Notes under the pieces: generated by a model
Seen by the model: only the letters and a program-made list of their open reading frames with translations
Database searches by the model: none
Told to the model about the DNA's origin: nothing
Assembly (NCBI RefSeq): GCF_900543425.1
Contig: NZ_UQRQ01000021.1
Coordinates: 1 to 54,565 of the forward strand
Direction: 5' to 3'
DNA: 54,565 nt
Source: an uncultured Sanguibacteroides sp.
Lineage (GTDB): Bacteria > Bacteroidota > Bacteroidia > Bacteroidales > Marinifilaceae
Position numbers and translations under genes: made by a program
Shown here: piece by piece, positions 1 to 8,338 of the stretch
Numbering within the stretch: the stretch's first letter is position 1
Layout: every line of letters begins with the position of its first letter

Positions 1-85
1 AATTCTGATCTTGCCATCTTTAAATCTAAAATCGGCAATCAAAAATCCGAAATCGTAAATCTTTTTAATCTCAGAATCTACAATT
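1..85 (-). repeat. Intergenic GATT/AATC-rich repeat, partial copy
   Basis: AT-rich low-complexity sequence built of AATC words, directly downstream of the lpdA stop codon. Its reverse complement is almost identical over about 60 bp to the last 60 bp of the window, and its core (GCCGATTTTAGATTTAAAGA on the minus strand) recurs near 14492. It belongs to the dispersed repeat family seen in most gaps here. The copy is cut by the window edge. Confidence 0.8.
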
Positions 86-1477
86 CTATATATGTATCAC
101 CTCGTCATAAGCCGCGGCAGCCGCTTCCATTACGGCTTCACTCATGGTCGGGTGAGGATGAATGGTTTTAATGATATCGTGTCCGGTAGCTTTTAATTTC
201 CGGGCCAATACCATTTCGGCAATCATCTCGGTCACGTTCATCCCTACCATATGAGCTCCCAGCAGGGTGTTGTCGGCGGCATTGAATATTAGTTTAATAA
301 AGCCTTCGTTAGCACCTGCGGCGCTTGCTTTTCCTGAAGCGGTAAATGGAAATTTTCCGATTTTGATTTCATATCCGGCTTCTATCGCTTTAGCTTCGTT
401 CAGTCCTACCGAAGCGACCTCCGGTGTTGTGTAGGTACATCCGGGAATATTGGAATAATCGATGGGATCGGTGTGAACTCCCGCGATATGTTCGACACAG
501 CAAATGGCTTCGGCTGAAGATACGTGTGCTAAGGCTGGTCCCGGAACAATATCTCCGATAGCGTATATACCTTCGACATTCGTACGGTAATATTCATCTA
601 CCTTTACTTTTCCCCGATCCATTTCGATACCGAGTTCTTCCAAGCCGATATTTTCCACGTTAGGGGAGATGCCGACGGCTGAAAGCACAATCTCTGCTTC
701 GTGTACTTCGATCTCTCCCTTTTTGTTTTTGATATTCACCTTTAGCAGTCCGTCGGTAGAGTCGACACTTTCTACTGAAGATTTTACCATGACTTCAATA
801 CCTGCTTTTTTAAATGAACGTCCTATTTGTTTGGAGACTTCTTCATCTTCCAGCGGGAGGATGTTAGGCAAGAACTCTACTAACGTTACTTTGGTCCCCA
901 TGGCGTTGTAAAAGAAAGCCAATTCGGAACCGATCGCTCCGGATCCCACAACGATCATGGACGCCGGTTTATGGTCGAGTGTTAAGGCCTGACGGTAACC
1001 GATGATGCGTTTCCCGTCTTGCGGAATGTTGGGGAGCTGACGAGAACGGGCTCCTGTTGCTAACAGGATATGGTCTGCCTCCACCGTGATTTTTTCTCCT
1101 TCATGAGGAGTTACTTCCACTTTTTTATCGGAGGTCAGTTTTCCATGTCCCTCGATAACGGTAATATTATTCTTTTTAAACAGATATTGGATTCCTTTAC
1201 TCATTTTATCTGCAACACCCCGGCTTCTGGCGATGATTGCTTCAAAATCCGGTTCGGCTTGTTCGACCTTTATTCCATAATCGGCGGCATGGTGAGCGTA
1301 TTCCAGCACTTGTGCCGATTTTAATAGGGATTTGGTCGGGATACATCCCCAATTCAGACAGATTCCTCCTAATTCGGCACGTTCTACAACGGCCACTTTC
1401 ATCCCGAGCTGGGAAGCGCGAATGGCAGCCACGTATCCTCCGGGGCCACTACCTATTACGAGTAAGTCGTATTTCAT
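86..1477 (-). CDS. lpdA: Dihydrolipoyl dehydrogenase (E3)
   Basis: Cytoplasmic FAD-dependent disulfide oxidoreductase that reoxidises dihydrolipoyl groups of 2-oxoacid dehydrogenase or glycine cleavage complexes and passes electrons to NAD. The 463-aa length is normal for the family. An N-terminal FAD motif (GSGPGG) is followed by the redox-active disulfide Cys40-Cys45 in GGICLNWGCIPTK, an NAD-binding motif GSGAIGSE near residue 180, and the C-terminal catalytic pair His442/Glu447 in HPTMSE. It is the only clear metabolic gene on the minus strand and is divergent from the etf operon. No E1 or E2 subunit is in view, so the partner complex is unknown. The ATG start lies just downstream of a predicted promoter. 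Confidence 0.96.
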   Translation of the reverse strand: MKYDLLVIGSGPGGYVAAIRASQLGMKVAVVERAELGGICLNWGCIPTKSLLKSAQVLEYAHHAADYGIKVEQAEPDFEAIIARSRGVADKMSKGIQYLFKKNNITVIEGHGKLTSDKKVEVTPHEGEKITVEADHILLATGARSRQLPNIPQDGKRIIGYRQALTLDHKPASMIVVGSGAIGSELAFFYNAMGTKVTLVEFLPNILPLEDEEVSKQIGRSFKKAGIEVMVKSSVESVDSTDGLLKVNIKNKKGEIEVHEAEIVLSAVGISPNVENIGLEELGIEMDRGKVKVDEYYRTNVEGIYAIGDIVPGPALAHVSSAEAICCVEHIAGVHTDPIDYSNIPGCTYTTPEVASVGLNEAKAIEAGYEIKIGKFPFTASGKASAAGANEGFIKLIFNAADNTLLGAHMVGMNVTEMIAEMVLARKLKATGHDIIKTIHPHPTMSEAVMEAAAAAYDEVIHI

Positions 1478-1510
1478 ATTTTAGTTTGTTTATGATGTAA
1501 ATAATTTTTG

Positions 1511-1536
1511 ACGCAATCATTTGCGTTACAAATTTA
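1511..1536 (-). promoter_or_regulatory. Predicted lpdA promoter with operator-like inverted repeat
   Basis: On the minus strand, TAAATTTG (1529-1536) is a perfect match to the Bacteroidetes -7 element TAnnTTTG; the -33 region is weak. Just downstream, where transcription should start, lies a perfect 6-4-6 inverted repeat ACGCAA-tcat-TTGCGT (1511-1526). Its position over the predicted start site would suit a repressor operator. The operator role is inference. Confidence 0.5.
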
Positions 1537-1696
1537 GGGGAATAGTTTAAAATCGGAAAATAAACGACTTTGTTTTCTGAAAAAGTTGGAAAATAGATGA
1601 ATCCGGAAAGAAAAAATTAGCTTTGGTTGAGATGTCCGGAGCTATAGTCTTTGTTTTTCTTGGGTAACGGAAATGGGATGCGGACAAGTTAAAATT

Positions 1697-1726
1697 TTGT
1701 ATTTATAACTTGAAATACTATCTTTA
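1697..1726 (+). promoter_or_regulatory. Predicted promoter of the etfB-etfA-acyl-CoA dehydrogenase operon
   Basis: TTG at 1697-1699, exactly 19 bp, then TATCTTTA at 1719-1726 (seven of eight matches to TAnnTTTG). This fits the Bacteroidetes housekeeping sigma consensus. It implies a leader of roughly 120 nt before etfB, which contains the palindrome CTATCGATAG at 1773-1782. Nothing else gene-like is seen in the 1478-1855 gap. Confidence 0.55.
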
Positions 1727-1855
1727 CGCACTTAAAAAGAAATAGTGTTAATACAACTGTATATGGAGTATTCTATCGATAGTATTGGTATGAATTTATT
1801 GGTAAAAAGATGATTAGGATATTTCATGTCGCTTTAAACATAAAATTGGATTTAT

Positions 1856-2728
1856 ATGAAAGGACTAAAAATTGTTGTTCTTGCTAAGCAGGTTCCCGAC
1901 ACGAGAAATGTGGGAAAAGATGCGATGAAAGCAGACGGAACTGTAAACAGGGCAGCTTTACCTGCCATCTTCAATCCGGAGGACTTGAATGCTTTAGAGC
2001 AGGCTTTACGTTTAAAAGATACAATTGAGGGGACTACTGTTCATGTATTGACCATGGGACCGGGACGTGCTGCTGAGATAATTCGCGAGGCGATGTACAG
2101 GGGTGCTGATGGTGGATATTTGTTGTCAGATCGGGCTTTTGCCGGTTCGGATACGTTGGCTACTTCTTATGCTTTGTCTTGTGCGTTGCACAATTTAGAA
2201 TACGATGTAATTATTTGCGGTCGTCAGGCTATCGATGGAGATACGGCTCAGGTCGGCCCTCAGGTTGCGGAAAAATTAGAATTGCCGCAGGTAACTTACG
2301 CGGAAGAAATTCAAAAATGCGACGGCAAGAAATTGACAATCAAACGTCGTTTGGAAAGAGGTATCGAGGTGGTTGAATGCCCGCTGCCTTGCGTGGTGAC
2401 GGTAAACGGTTCTGCTGCTCCTTGTCGTCCGAGAAATGCTCGTTTCGTGATGAAATATAAATACGCGAAAGCTACTCAGGAGGCACAGGAAGCCGGAGAG
2501 GATTATATCACGTTGGTTAACGAACGTCCTTACCTGAAGTTAACGGAATGGAGCGTTAATGATATTACCAGTAAAGCGGAAGATTTGGGATTAAGCGGGT
2601 CTCCGACGAAGGTAAAAACCATCGAGAATGTTGTGTTCCAAGCTAAAGAGGCTAAGGTCTTAAGCGGAACCGATGCCGAAATCGATGAGATGATGAAGGA
2701 ATTGATTACCAACCATACAATCGGATAA
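1856..2728 (+). CDS. etfB: Electron transfer flavoprotein, beta subunit
   Basis: Small subunit of the FAD/AMP-binding electron transfer flavoprotein that links acyl-CoA dehydrogenases to the electron transport chain or, in anaerobes, to ferredoxin through electron bifurcation. The 290-aa product starts with the typical KIVVLAKQVPDT and carries the family signature region with CGRQAIDGDTAQVGP at about residues 121-135 and later KRRLERG. It heads an operon with etfA and an acyl-CoA dehydrogenase, which strongly supports the call. Whether this pair bifurcates cannot be decided by eye. Confidence 0.95.
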   Translation: MKGLKIVVLAKQVPDTRNVGKDAMKADGTVNRAALPAIFNPEDLNALEQALRLKDTIEGTTVHVLTMGPGRAAEIIREAMYRGADGGYLLSDRAFAGSDTLATSYALSCALHNLEYDVIICGRQAIDGDTAQVGPQVAEKLELPQVTYAEEIQKCDGKKLTIKRRLERGIEVVECPLPCVVTVNGSAAPCRPRNARFVMKYKYAKATQEAQEAGEDYITLVNERPYLKLTEWSVNDITSKAEDLGLSGSPTKVKTIENVVFQAKEAKVLSGTDAEIDEMMKELITNHTIG

Positions 2729-2759
2729 GTGAAGAGATTGAAAATCTAAAATCTAAAAT
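2729..2759 (+). repeat. Short intergenic AATC-word repeat before etfA
   Basis: The 31-bp gap between etfB and etfA consists largely of words such as GATTGAAAATCTAAAATC that match the dispersed intergenic repeat family. It directly touches the etfA start codon. This is a minimal fragment and could be chance in AT-rich DNA. Confidence 0.45.
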
Positions 2760-3779
2760 ATGAATAGTGTATTTGTATATTGCGAGATAGAGGAGAGTAC
2801 GGTTGCCGATGTCAGTTTAGAGTTACTGACGAAGGGACGGACTCTTGCCAATAAATTAGGTGTAAAACTGGAAGCTATTGCTTTAGGACACGGATTAAAA
2901 GATATAGAGAAACAAATATTTCCTTATGGAGCCGATGTAGTATGGGTTGGGGATGACGCTCGTTTGGCTCCTTACACGACATTGCCTCACACGAAGATGC
3001 TGGTACGTTTGTTCGAGCAGGAAAAACCGCAGATTGCTTTGATGGGAGCTACCAGCGTGGGACGTGATTTGGGCCCTCGCGTCTCTTCTTTCCTGCATAG
3101 TGGGTTGACGGCAGATTGTACCAGCTTGGAGATCGGCGATTACTCGGATGCCAAGAGCGGCAAAAAATACGAGAATCTGCTTTACCAAATTCGTCCGGCT
3201 TTCGGAGGTAATATCGTTGCCACGATTGTCAACCCGGAATGCCGTCCGCAGATGGCTACCGTTCGTGAGGGTGTGATGAAGAAAGAGGTGGTTGATGCCA
3301 ACTACAAGGGTGAGGTTAAAAAATTAAACGTGGATGAGTTCATCGATGACACGGATTTGGTCGTGAAAGTGATCGAACGTCAGATGGAGAAATCCAAGGT
3401 AAATATCAAGGGAGCTCCGATTATCGTGGCCGGAGGCTATGGCGTCGGATCGAAAGAGAATTTCAATCTGTTATACGAACTGGCTTCCGTGCTGGGGGGA
3501 GAAGTCGGTGCTTCTCGTGCTGCCGTGGATGCGGGCTTCTGCGAACATGAACGTCAAATCGGTCAAACCGGAACGACTGTTCGCCCCAAGCTGTATATTG
3601 CTTGTGGTATTTCCGGACAGATACAGCATACGGCCGGAATGGAGGAGTCCTCTATGGTTATTGCCATTAATACGGATTCGGATGCTCCGATCAATAAGTT
3701 TGCAGACTACGTGATCACGGGTGATTTGAACGTTGTAATCCCGAAGATGATTCAGTATTACAAGAAGAACAGCAAATAA
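2760..3779 (+). CDS. etfA: Electron transfer flavoprotein, alpha subunit
   Basis: Large ETF subunit that holds the FAD. The 339-aa product has the N-terminal ETF domain (MNSVFVYCEIEE) and the conserved C-terminal FAD-binding domain, with PIIVAGGYGVGSKENF near residues 220-235, GASRAAVDAG, and the QIGQTGTTVRPKLYIACGISG block at about residues 261-281, followed by IAINTDSDAPI. These are the family signatures. It lies 31 bp after etfB and 65 bp before the acyl-CoA dehydrogenase, so all three are probably co-transcribed. Confidence 0.95.
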   Translation: MNSVFVYCEIEESTVADVSLELLTKGRTLANKLGVKLEAIALGHGLKDIEKQIFPYGADVVWVGDDARLAPYTTLPHTKMLVRLFEQEKPQIALMGATSVGRDLGPRVSSFLHSGLTADCTSLEIGDYSDAKSGKKYENLLYQIRPAFGGNIVATIVNPECRPQMATVREGVMKKEVVDANYKGEVKKLNVDEFIDDTDLVVKVIERQMEKSKVNIKGAPIIVAGGYGVGSKENFNLLYELASVLGGEVGASRAAVDAGFCEHERQIGQTGTTVRPKLYIACGISGQIQHTAGMEESSMVIAINTDSDAPINKFADYVITGDLNVVIPKMIQYYKKNSK

Positions 3780-3844
3780 TATTTACGATTTACGATTTTA
3801 GATTGTCGATTCAGATCGTAAATTAAAAATCAAAAATTAAAGAT
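3780..3844 (+). repeat. Intergenic repeat, short copy
   Basis: The gap between etfA and the acyl-CoA dehydrogenase is filled by ATTTACGATTTTAGATTGTC and then AAATTAAAAATCAAAAATTA, the outer words of the dispersed repeat. The two halves are roughly inverted, so the transcript could fold into a hairpin inside the operon. Confidence 0.65.
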
Positions 3845-5551
3845 ATGGCAAATTTCTATATAGATAACGAGGATTTGAAGTTCCACCTGGAACATCCTCT
3901 CATGAAAAAAATTGTTGCGCTAAAAGAGCGTAACTTTGCGGATGCCGGAAAATGTGATACTGCTCCGAGGGATTTTGAAGATGCGTTGGACAATTATGAT
4001 AAAGTGTTGGAGATTTTAGGGGAGATTTGTGGAGACGTGTTGGCCGAAAACGCAGAGGGAGTAGATGCAGAGGGACCGGAGGTGATTAACGGAAGAGTAA
4101 AATATGCAGCCGGGACCCAACAAAATCACGATGTGTTGACACAGGCCGGATTGTATAATATGTCTTTGCCGAGAGAGTACGACGGACTGAACTTTCCGAT
4201 TGTTCCTTACGTGATGGCGGCAGAATTGGTTTCTCGTGCGGATGCCGGTTTCGGAAATATCTGGGGATTGCAGGATTGTGCCGAAACGATTCATGAGTTT
4301 GCGAGCGAAGAACAGAAGAAACATTACCTACCGCGTGGAGCTAAGGGAGAAACTTATGCGATGGATTTGACGGAGCCGGATGCCGGGTCGGATTTGCAAG
4401 CGGTACAATTAAAGGCGACTTATTGCGAAAAGAGCGGGAAATGGTATCTGAACGGGGTGAAGCGTTTTATCACGAACGGAGATGCTCAAATTGCCTTGGT
4501 ATTGGCGCGCTCGGAAGAAGGAACACACGATGGTCGCGGACTTTCTATGTTTATATACGATAAAGCCAATGGCGGAATGACCGTTCGTCGCATCGAAAAT
4601 AAATTGGGTATTAAGGGTTCTCCTACTTGTGAGTTGGTGTTTAAGGATGCTCCGGCAGAATTGGTCGGAGAGCGCAAGTTAGGATTGATTAAATACGTTA
4701 TGTCGTTGATGAACGGTGCTCGCTTGGGAGTGGGAGCTCAATCGGTAGGTATAGCGGAGGCTGCTTATCGCGAGGGGTTGAAATACGCTCAGGAGAGACG
4801 TCAGTTCGGTAAAGCTATTATTGAATTTCCTGCGGTATACGAAATGCTGACCAATATGGAAGCAAAACTACAAGGGGCTCGTGCAATTCTATACGAGACA
4901 AGTCGTTTCGTGGATATGTATAAGACCTATACTCATATTTCCAGTGAACGGACGTTGGACAAGACTGAACGGGAGGAGATGAAAAAATACCAGAAATTGG
5001 CTGATATCTATACTCCCATGTTGAAGTTGTTTTCCAGCGAATACGCAAACGAGATCGCTTACGATGCGTTGCAGATTCATGGGGGATCGGGTTATATGAA
5101 AGACTACCCCATTCAACGTTTGGTCCGTGATGCCCGTATCACCAATATATACGAGGGAACATCTCAGTTGCAAGTTGTGGCGGCCATTCGCGGGGTGACT
5201 ACCGGACAATACGCCAAGTATATTCGTGAGGAGTATGAAAAAGCACCTATATGTCCGGAACAAGAGTATATTCGTGAGATACTGAAAGGTATGACGGCTG
5301 CTTTCGAAGCTGCCGTAACGAATGTGACGGCTGTCGGGGATCCTGAATACGTCGATTTCCACGCTCGTCGTTTAGTGGAGATGGCCGGGTATGTGATCAT
5401 CGGATACTTGTTGCTGTTGGATTCTCAGAGAGATGCTCGCTTCTATAAATCTACGGAAGTATTTGTGAGATACGGACAGTCGAAAGTTGCCGGATATGCG
5501 GCGTTTATCAATGATTTCGAACTGAAAGATATGGGGATGTATAAAAAATAA
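3845..5551 (+). CDS. Acyl-CoA dehydrogenase (long form, with C-terminal extension)
   Basis: FAD enzyme that oxidises acyl-CoA to enoyl-CoA or runs in reverse (for example crotonyl-CoA to butyryl-CoA), with ETF as electron partner. At 568 aa it is longer than the classical 380-aa dehydrogenase; the surplus is a C-terminal helical region after about residue 450. Visible motifs are LTEPDAGSD for FAD/substrate binding, RRQFGKAI, and IYEGTSQLQ with the predicted catalytic base Glu437. Linkage to etfBA suggests a Bcd-Etf type module for butyrate formation or branched-chain acid fermentation. Substrate chain length cannot be read from the sequence. Confidence 0.92.
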   Translation: MANFYIDNEDLKFHLEHPLMKKIVALKERNFADAGKCDTAPRDFEDALDNYDKVLEILGEICGDVLAENAEGVDAEGPEVINGRVKYAAGTQQNHDVLTQAGLYNMSLPREYDGLNFPIVPYVMAAELVSRADAGFGNIWGLQDCAETIHEFASEEQKKHYLPRGAKGETYAMDLTEPDAGSDLQAVQLKATYCEKSGKWYLNGVKRFITNGDAQIALVLARSEEGTHDGRGLSMFIYDKANGGMTVRRIENKLGIKGSPTCELVFKDAPAELVGERKLGLIKYVMSLMNGARLGVGAQSVGIAEAAYREGLKYAQERRQFGKAIIEFPAVYEMLTNMEAKLQGARAILYETSRFVDMYKTYTHISSERTLDKTEREEMKKYQKLADIYTPMLKLFSSEYANEIAYDALQIHGGSGYMKDYPIQRLVRDARITNIYEGTSQLQVVAAIRGVTTGQYAKYIREEYEKAPICPEQEYIREILKGMTAAFEAAVTNVTAVGDPEYVDFHARRLVEMAGYVIIGYLLLLDSQRDARFYKSTEVFVRYGQSKVAGYAAFINDFELKDMGMYKK

Positions 5552-5570
5552 TACAATCCCTCTCGGATAT

Positions 5571-5608
5571 AAAAATCGTCTGCTTTTAAAGGCAGACGAT
5601 TTTTTTTA
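5571..5608 (+). terminator. Rho-independent terminator of the etf operon
   Basis: A perfect 13-bp stem (AAAAATCGTCTGC at 5571-5583 with GCAGACGATTTTT at 5592-5604), an eight-base loop and a run of eight T. It begins 20 bp after the acyl-CoA dehydrogenase stop codon and cleanly separates the metabolic operon from the polysaccharide locus. Confidence 0.9.
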
Positions 5609-5615
5609 TTGCAAA

Positions 5616-5861
5616 TTAATTTTTGATTTACGATTTACGATTTATGATTAAGATCTTACCCTCTTTAAATCGTCAATCTAAAATCTACAATCGTCAATCT
5701 TTTTAATCCCTTAATCCCCAATCCCTAAATCCCTGAATCCTTTAATCCCAGAATCCCTTGGTTTTTTAAATCATAAATCAAAAATCCGAAATCGTAAATC
5801 TCTTTAATCTCTTAATCCCCAATCCCTAAATCCTCTAATCCCTAAATCTTACAATTAGCGG
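5616..5861 (-). repeat. Intergenic repeat array, reverse orientation
   Basis: About 245 bp of AATC-rich words. Its reverse complement contains the same ordered modules as the copies at 43840-44028 and 44605-44800: AACCAAGGGATTCTGGGATT, GATTAAAAAGATTGACGATT, and AAAGAGGGTAAGATCTTAAT followed by the ATCGTAAATC block. It therefore lies in the opposite orientation to the copies on the other side of the polysaccharide locus. It encodes no protein. Confidence 0.85.
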
Positions 5862-6341
5862 GGTTATATTCAGCTCATTAACATCTTTCGTGTAAATAGA
5901 TCTATATTGCGTGATTTATACAATAATGAATTATATGAGACTGACGTATTTAAAATAAAATATATTTCCTTGTTTTATATACATATATATTAGTTTAAAA
6001 TATGTTAACATAATGATTAATTTTAACCATAAAATTTATAAACTGTTTTTTGATTTTTCATGTTTTTATTCTTGTCGAAATGAATGAATCGAATGGATGG
6101 AATTATTTCTTTCTATGTCTGTTGCATATATGATTTTTTATTTATAATATGTTGATTGTAATTATATTATCATCTTAAATCGATGAAAAAGATTTGTGGA
6201 TTAATGTAACGGGGAAAGTAAAATGTAATATGAAAAAACGATCGTTTTTTAGTACATCCAATATTAAAATATTTTCCATAAATTAACATATTTAAACTAC
6301 ACGGAAATATTTGATAATGACCACTTATTTTGTTAGTTAAA
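5862..6341. other. AT-rich non-coding region upstream of the polysaccharide locus
   Basis: Roughly 480 bp of very AT-rich DNA with no convincing ORF on either strand. It contains a perfect 18-bp palindrome, AAAAAACGATCGTTTTTT (6233-6250), about 120 bp upstream of the predicted locus promoter, which could be an operator or a terminator-like hairpin. I searched for inverted repeats that would mark an invertible promoter, as in Bacteroides fragilis, and saw none. Confidence 0.6.
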
Positions 6342-6424
6342 TTTTACTGTTATTATTTATTTAATTATATTTGCAGTTGAATTAAACGATCATTTATTGA
6401 TCATTTTCTGATACTATTAATCAG
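6342..6424 (+). promoter_or_regulatory. Predicted promoter and leader of the polysaccharide locus
   Basis: TATATTTG (6366-6373) is a perfect TAnnTTTG -7 element with a weak T-rich -33 region (TTTT at 6342-6345, 20 bp spacing). The implied leader holds two small hairpins, GATCA-tttat-TGATC (6388-6402) and CTGAT-actatta-ATCAG (6408-6424). Leader structures are of interest because UpxY-type proteins act on 5' leaders to prevent early termination. Confidence 0.5.
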
Positions 6425-6472
6425 TGTGCAGATATCAGAGTTTTATTGATCGGCGTGGAAAATGAATGTCGT

Positions 6473-7600
6473 ATGAAGTTGCAAATGGTCGACCTGAAAG
6501 GTCAATACAACAAAATTAAAAACGAGATAGATGCCGGGATACAAGAGGTATTGAATAGCACGGCTTTTATAAACGGGCGGGAAGTGATGGAGTTTAGTGG
6601 AGAGCTTGCCCGTTACCTCGGAACAGAGTATGTAATTCCTTGTGCTAACGGTACGGATGCATTACAGATCGCTTTGATGTCTTTGGGATTAAAAAAGGGA
6701 GATGAGGTTATCGTTCCGGCTTTTACTTATGTGGCGACAGCGGAAGTCATAGGTTTATTAGGTCTTATTCCGGTTATGGTTGATGTCGATCCTGTTTCTT
6801 TTAATATAGAGGTAAAAGAATTGGAAAGAGCTTTGTCTTCCCGAACGAAAGCGATCGTTCCTGTGCATCTTTTCGGGCAGAGTTGCGATATGGAATCCAT
6901 ATTGGTGTTTGCCCGGGAACACGGCTTGTATGTGGTGGAGGATAATGCACAGGCGATAGGAGCTGTTTATACCTTTTCTTCCGGGAAATCTTTCCGAACG
7001 GGAACGATGGGAGATATCGGGTGTACCTCTTTTTTCCCTTCCAAAAATTTGGGTTGTTATGGGGATGGGGGAGCCTTGATGACTCGGGATAAAGAATTAG
7101 CCGAACGGGCTCGTTGTATAGCGAATCACGGTCAGGCGGTGAAATACTACCATGAGATGTTAGGCTGTAATTCTCGTTTGGATACGATCCAAGCCGCGAT
7201 ATTGAAAGTGAAATTAAAACATTTGGATAAATATAGTCGGGCCAGGCTGGAAGCTGCCCGGTATTATACTTCCCGCCTGAAAGGAGTAGAGGGAATTATA
7301 ACGCCGGAGGAGATGCCTTATTCTACTCATGTCTATCATCAATATACATTGAAAGTAGAGGACGGGCAGCGGGATGGTTTGAAGGCATTTTTGGCGGAAG
7401 GAGAAATTCCGTCAATGATTTATTATCCGCTTCCCTTGCAGCGGCAAAAGGCTTTCGAGGAGATAGCGAAAGTTGCGGGAACGTTAGAGGTGTCGGAGAG
7501 GTTGGCGGATTCCGTTCTTTCGTTACCGATGCACACGGAGCTTACGCGGGAACAACAAGATCGGGTGATAGCAAGGATAAAGGCGTTTTTTAAGAGATAA
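6473..7600 (+). CDS. wbpE: DegT/DnrJ/EryC1/StrS aminotransferase, WbpE-like
   Basis: PLP-dependent sugar aminotransferase, predicted to convert the 3-keto form of UDP-GlcNAcA to UDP-2-acetamido-3-amino-2,3-dideoxyglucuronate. Visible signatures are ANGTDALQIAL near residue 61, IVPVHLFGQ, VEDNAQAIGA, and the PLP lysine Lys191 in FFPSKNLGCYGDGG. I chose the ATG at 6473 (MKLQMVDLKGQY, typical for the family) over an in-frame TTG at 6446. The WbpE role is supported by WbpB, WbpA and WbpD homologues in the same window; without them only the general aminotransferase family could be claimed. It is unusual in lying upstream of upxY. Confidence 0.85.
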   Translation: MKLQMVDLKGQYNKIKNEIDAGIQEVLNSTAFINGREVMEFSGELARYLGTEYVIPCANGTDALQIALMSLGLKKGDEVIVPAFTYVATAEVIGLLGLIPVMVDVDPVSFNIEVKELERALSSRTKAIVPVHLFGQSCDMESILVFAREHGLYVVEDNAQAIGAVYTFSSGKSFRTGTMGDIGCTSFFPSKNLGCYGDGGALMTRDKELAERARCIANHGQAVKYYHEMLGCNSRLDTIQAAILKVKLKHLDKYSRARLEAARYYTSRLKGVEGIITPEEMPYSTHVYHQYTLKVEDGQRDGLKAFLAEGEIPSMIYYPLPLQRQKAFEEIAKVAGTLEVSERLADSVLSLPMHTELTREQQDRVIARIKAFFKR

Positions 7601-7793
7601 AACGGTAGGAGATATACCGTATTTGGAGAGCAGGAAAGAAAAAGAGTATAAAAGTTCGGTATTTGGTTTCTGTTTAAGAAGCTAAAATATTGACGCGTGG
7701 TTAATTGAATGAAAGCCGGAAGAAGGTTCAGGCGCGAAGCGTGTCCGGTCGGTTCGTGAAAAAAGATTATTAAGAGATTATCGTTATAATTTT
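7601..7793 (+). promoter_or_regulatory. Leader between the aminotransferase gene and upxY
   Basis: A 193-bp gap with no ORF. It opens with a short hairpin, ACGGTA-ggagata-TACCGT (7602-7620), followed by ATTT. No strong TAnnTTTG box is visible, so upxY is probably read through from upstream. The hairpin is too weak to call a terminator with confidence. Confidence 0.3.
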
Positions 7794-8318
7794 ATGATAA
7801 AACGAGACAACGGGAAATACTGGTATGCGGCCTACACGCGGGTAAATCAGGAGATGAGTATAAAAAAGAGATTAGATGCCTTAAATATAGAAAACTACCT
7901 GCCTCTTCAGGAAGTGGTGCGACAGGGGCCGGAGGGACGAAAGAAGGTTCAGGAACTCCTTATTCGCGGTTTGATTTTTGTGCGTACGGATCGACGCACG
8001 AGTTTTGCCCTGCTGAATGATTATTCTCTTAACATTGTCTATATCAGAGATCGGGAGACCCGTCATTCGTTGATCATTCCGGATAAGCAGATGAAAGACT
8101 TTATGTTTTTACTCGACTTCTCTGATGAGGTGATCGAGGTTGTAAATAAGGAGTTGAGGCGGGGAGACAAGGTGCGTGTGATCAAGGGGCCTTTTCTCGG
8201 TCTGGAAGGTGAATTGGTCCGGGTGAAGGGGCATAGGCGGGTGGTAGTGCGGCTGGAGGGGGTGGTTTCTATTGCGACCTCTTACATACCGGGATCCTAT
8301 CTGGAAAAAATAAACTAA
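7794..8318 (+). CDS. upxY: UpxY family NusG-like transcription antiterminator
   Basis: Locus-specific NusG paralogue that in Bacteroides rides RNA polymerase and prevents early termination within a long capsule operon. The 174-aa product has an N-terminal NGN domain (YWYAAYTRVNQEMSIKKRLD, typical spacing) and a C-terminal KOW motif, GDKVRVIKGPFLGLEGELVRVKGHRRV, at about residues 122-148. Position near the start of a more than 30-kb co-directional gene cluster fits the role. No UpxZ-like inhibitor was recognised beside it. Confidence 0.93.
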   Translation: MIKRDNGKYWYAAYTRVNQEMSIKKRLDALNIENYLPLQEVVRQGPEGRKKVQELLIRGLIFVRTDRRTSFALLNDYSLNIVYIRDRETRHSLIIPDKQMKDFMFLLDFSDEVIEVVNKELRRGDKVRVIKGPFLGLEGELVRVKGHRRVVVRLEGVVSIATSYIPGSYLEKIN

Positions 8319-8338
8319 GATTTTATATTGAACGTGTA

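Noticed and set aside
1070..1500. Plus-strand ORFs of 84-87 aa opposite lpdA
   Set aside because: They are antisense shadows of a strongly supported gene and have no recognisable domain.
5862..6472. Invertible promoter as in Bacteroides fragilis capsule loci
   Set aside because: I saw no pair of inverted repeats of suitable length around the -7 box at 6366, and no invertase gene is in the window.
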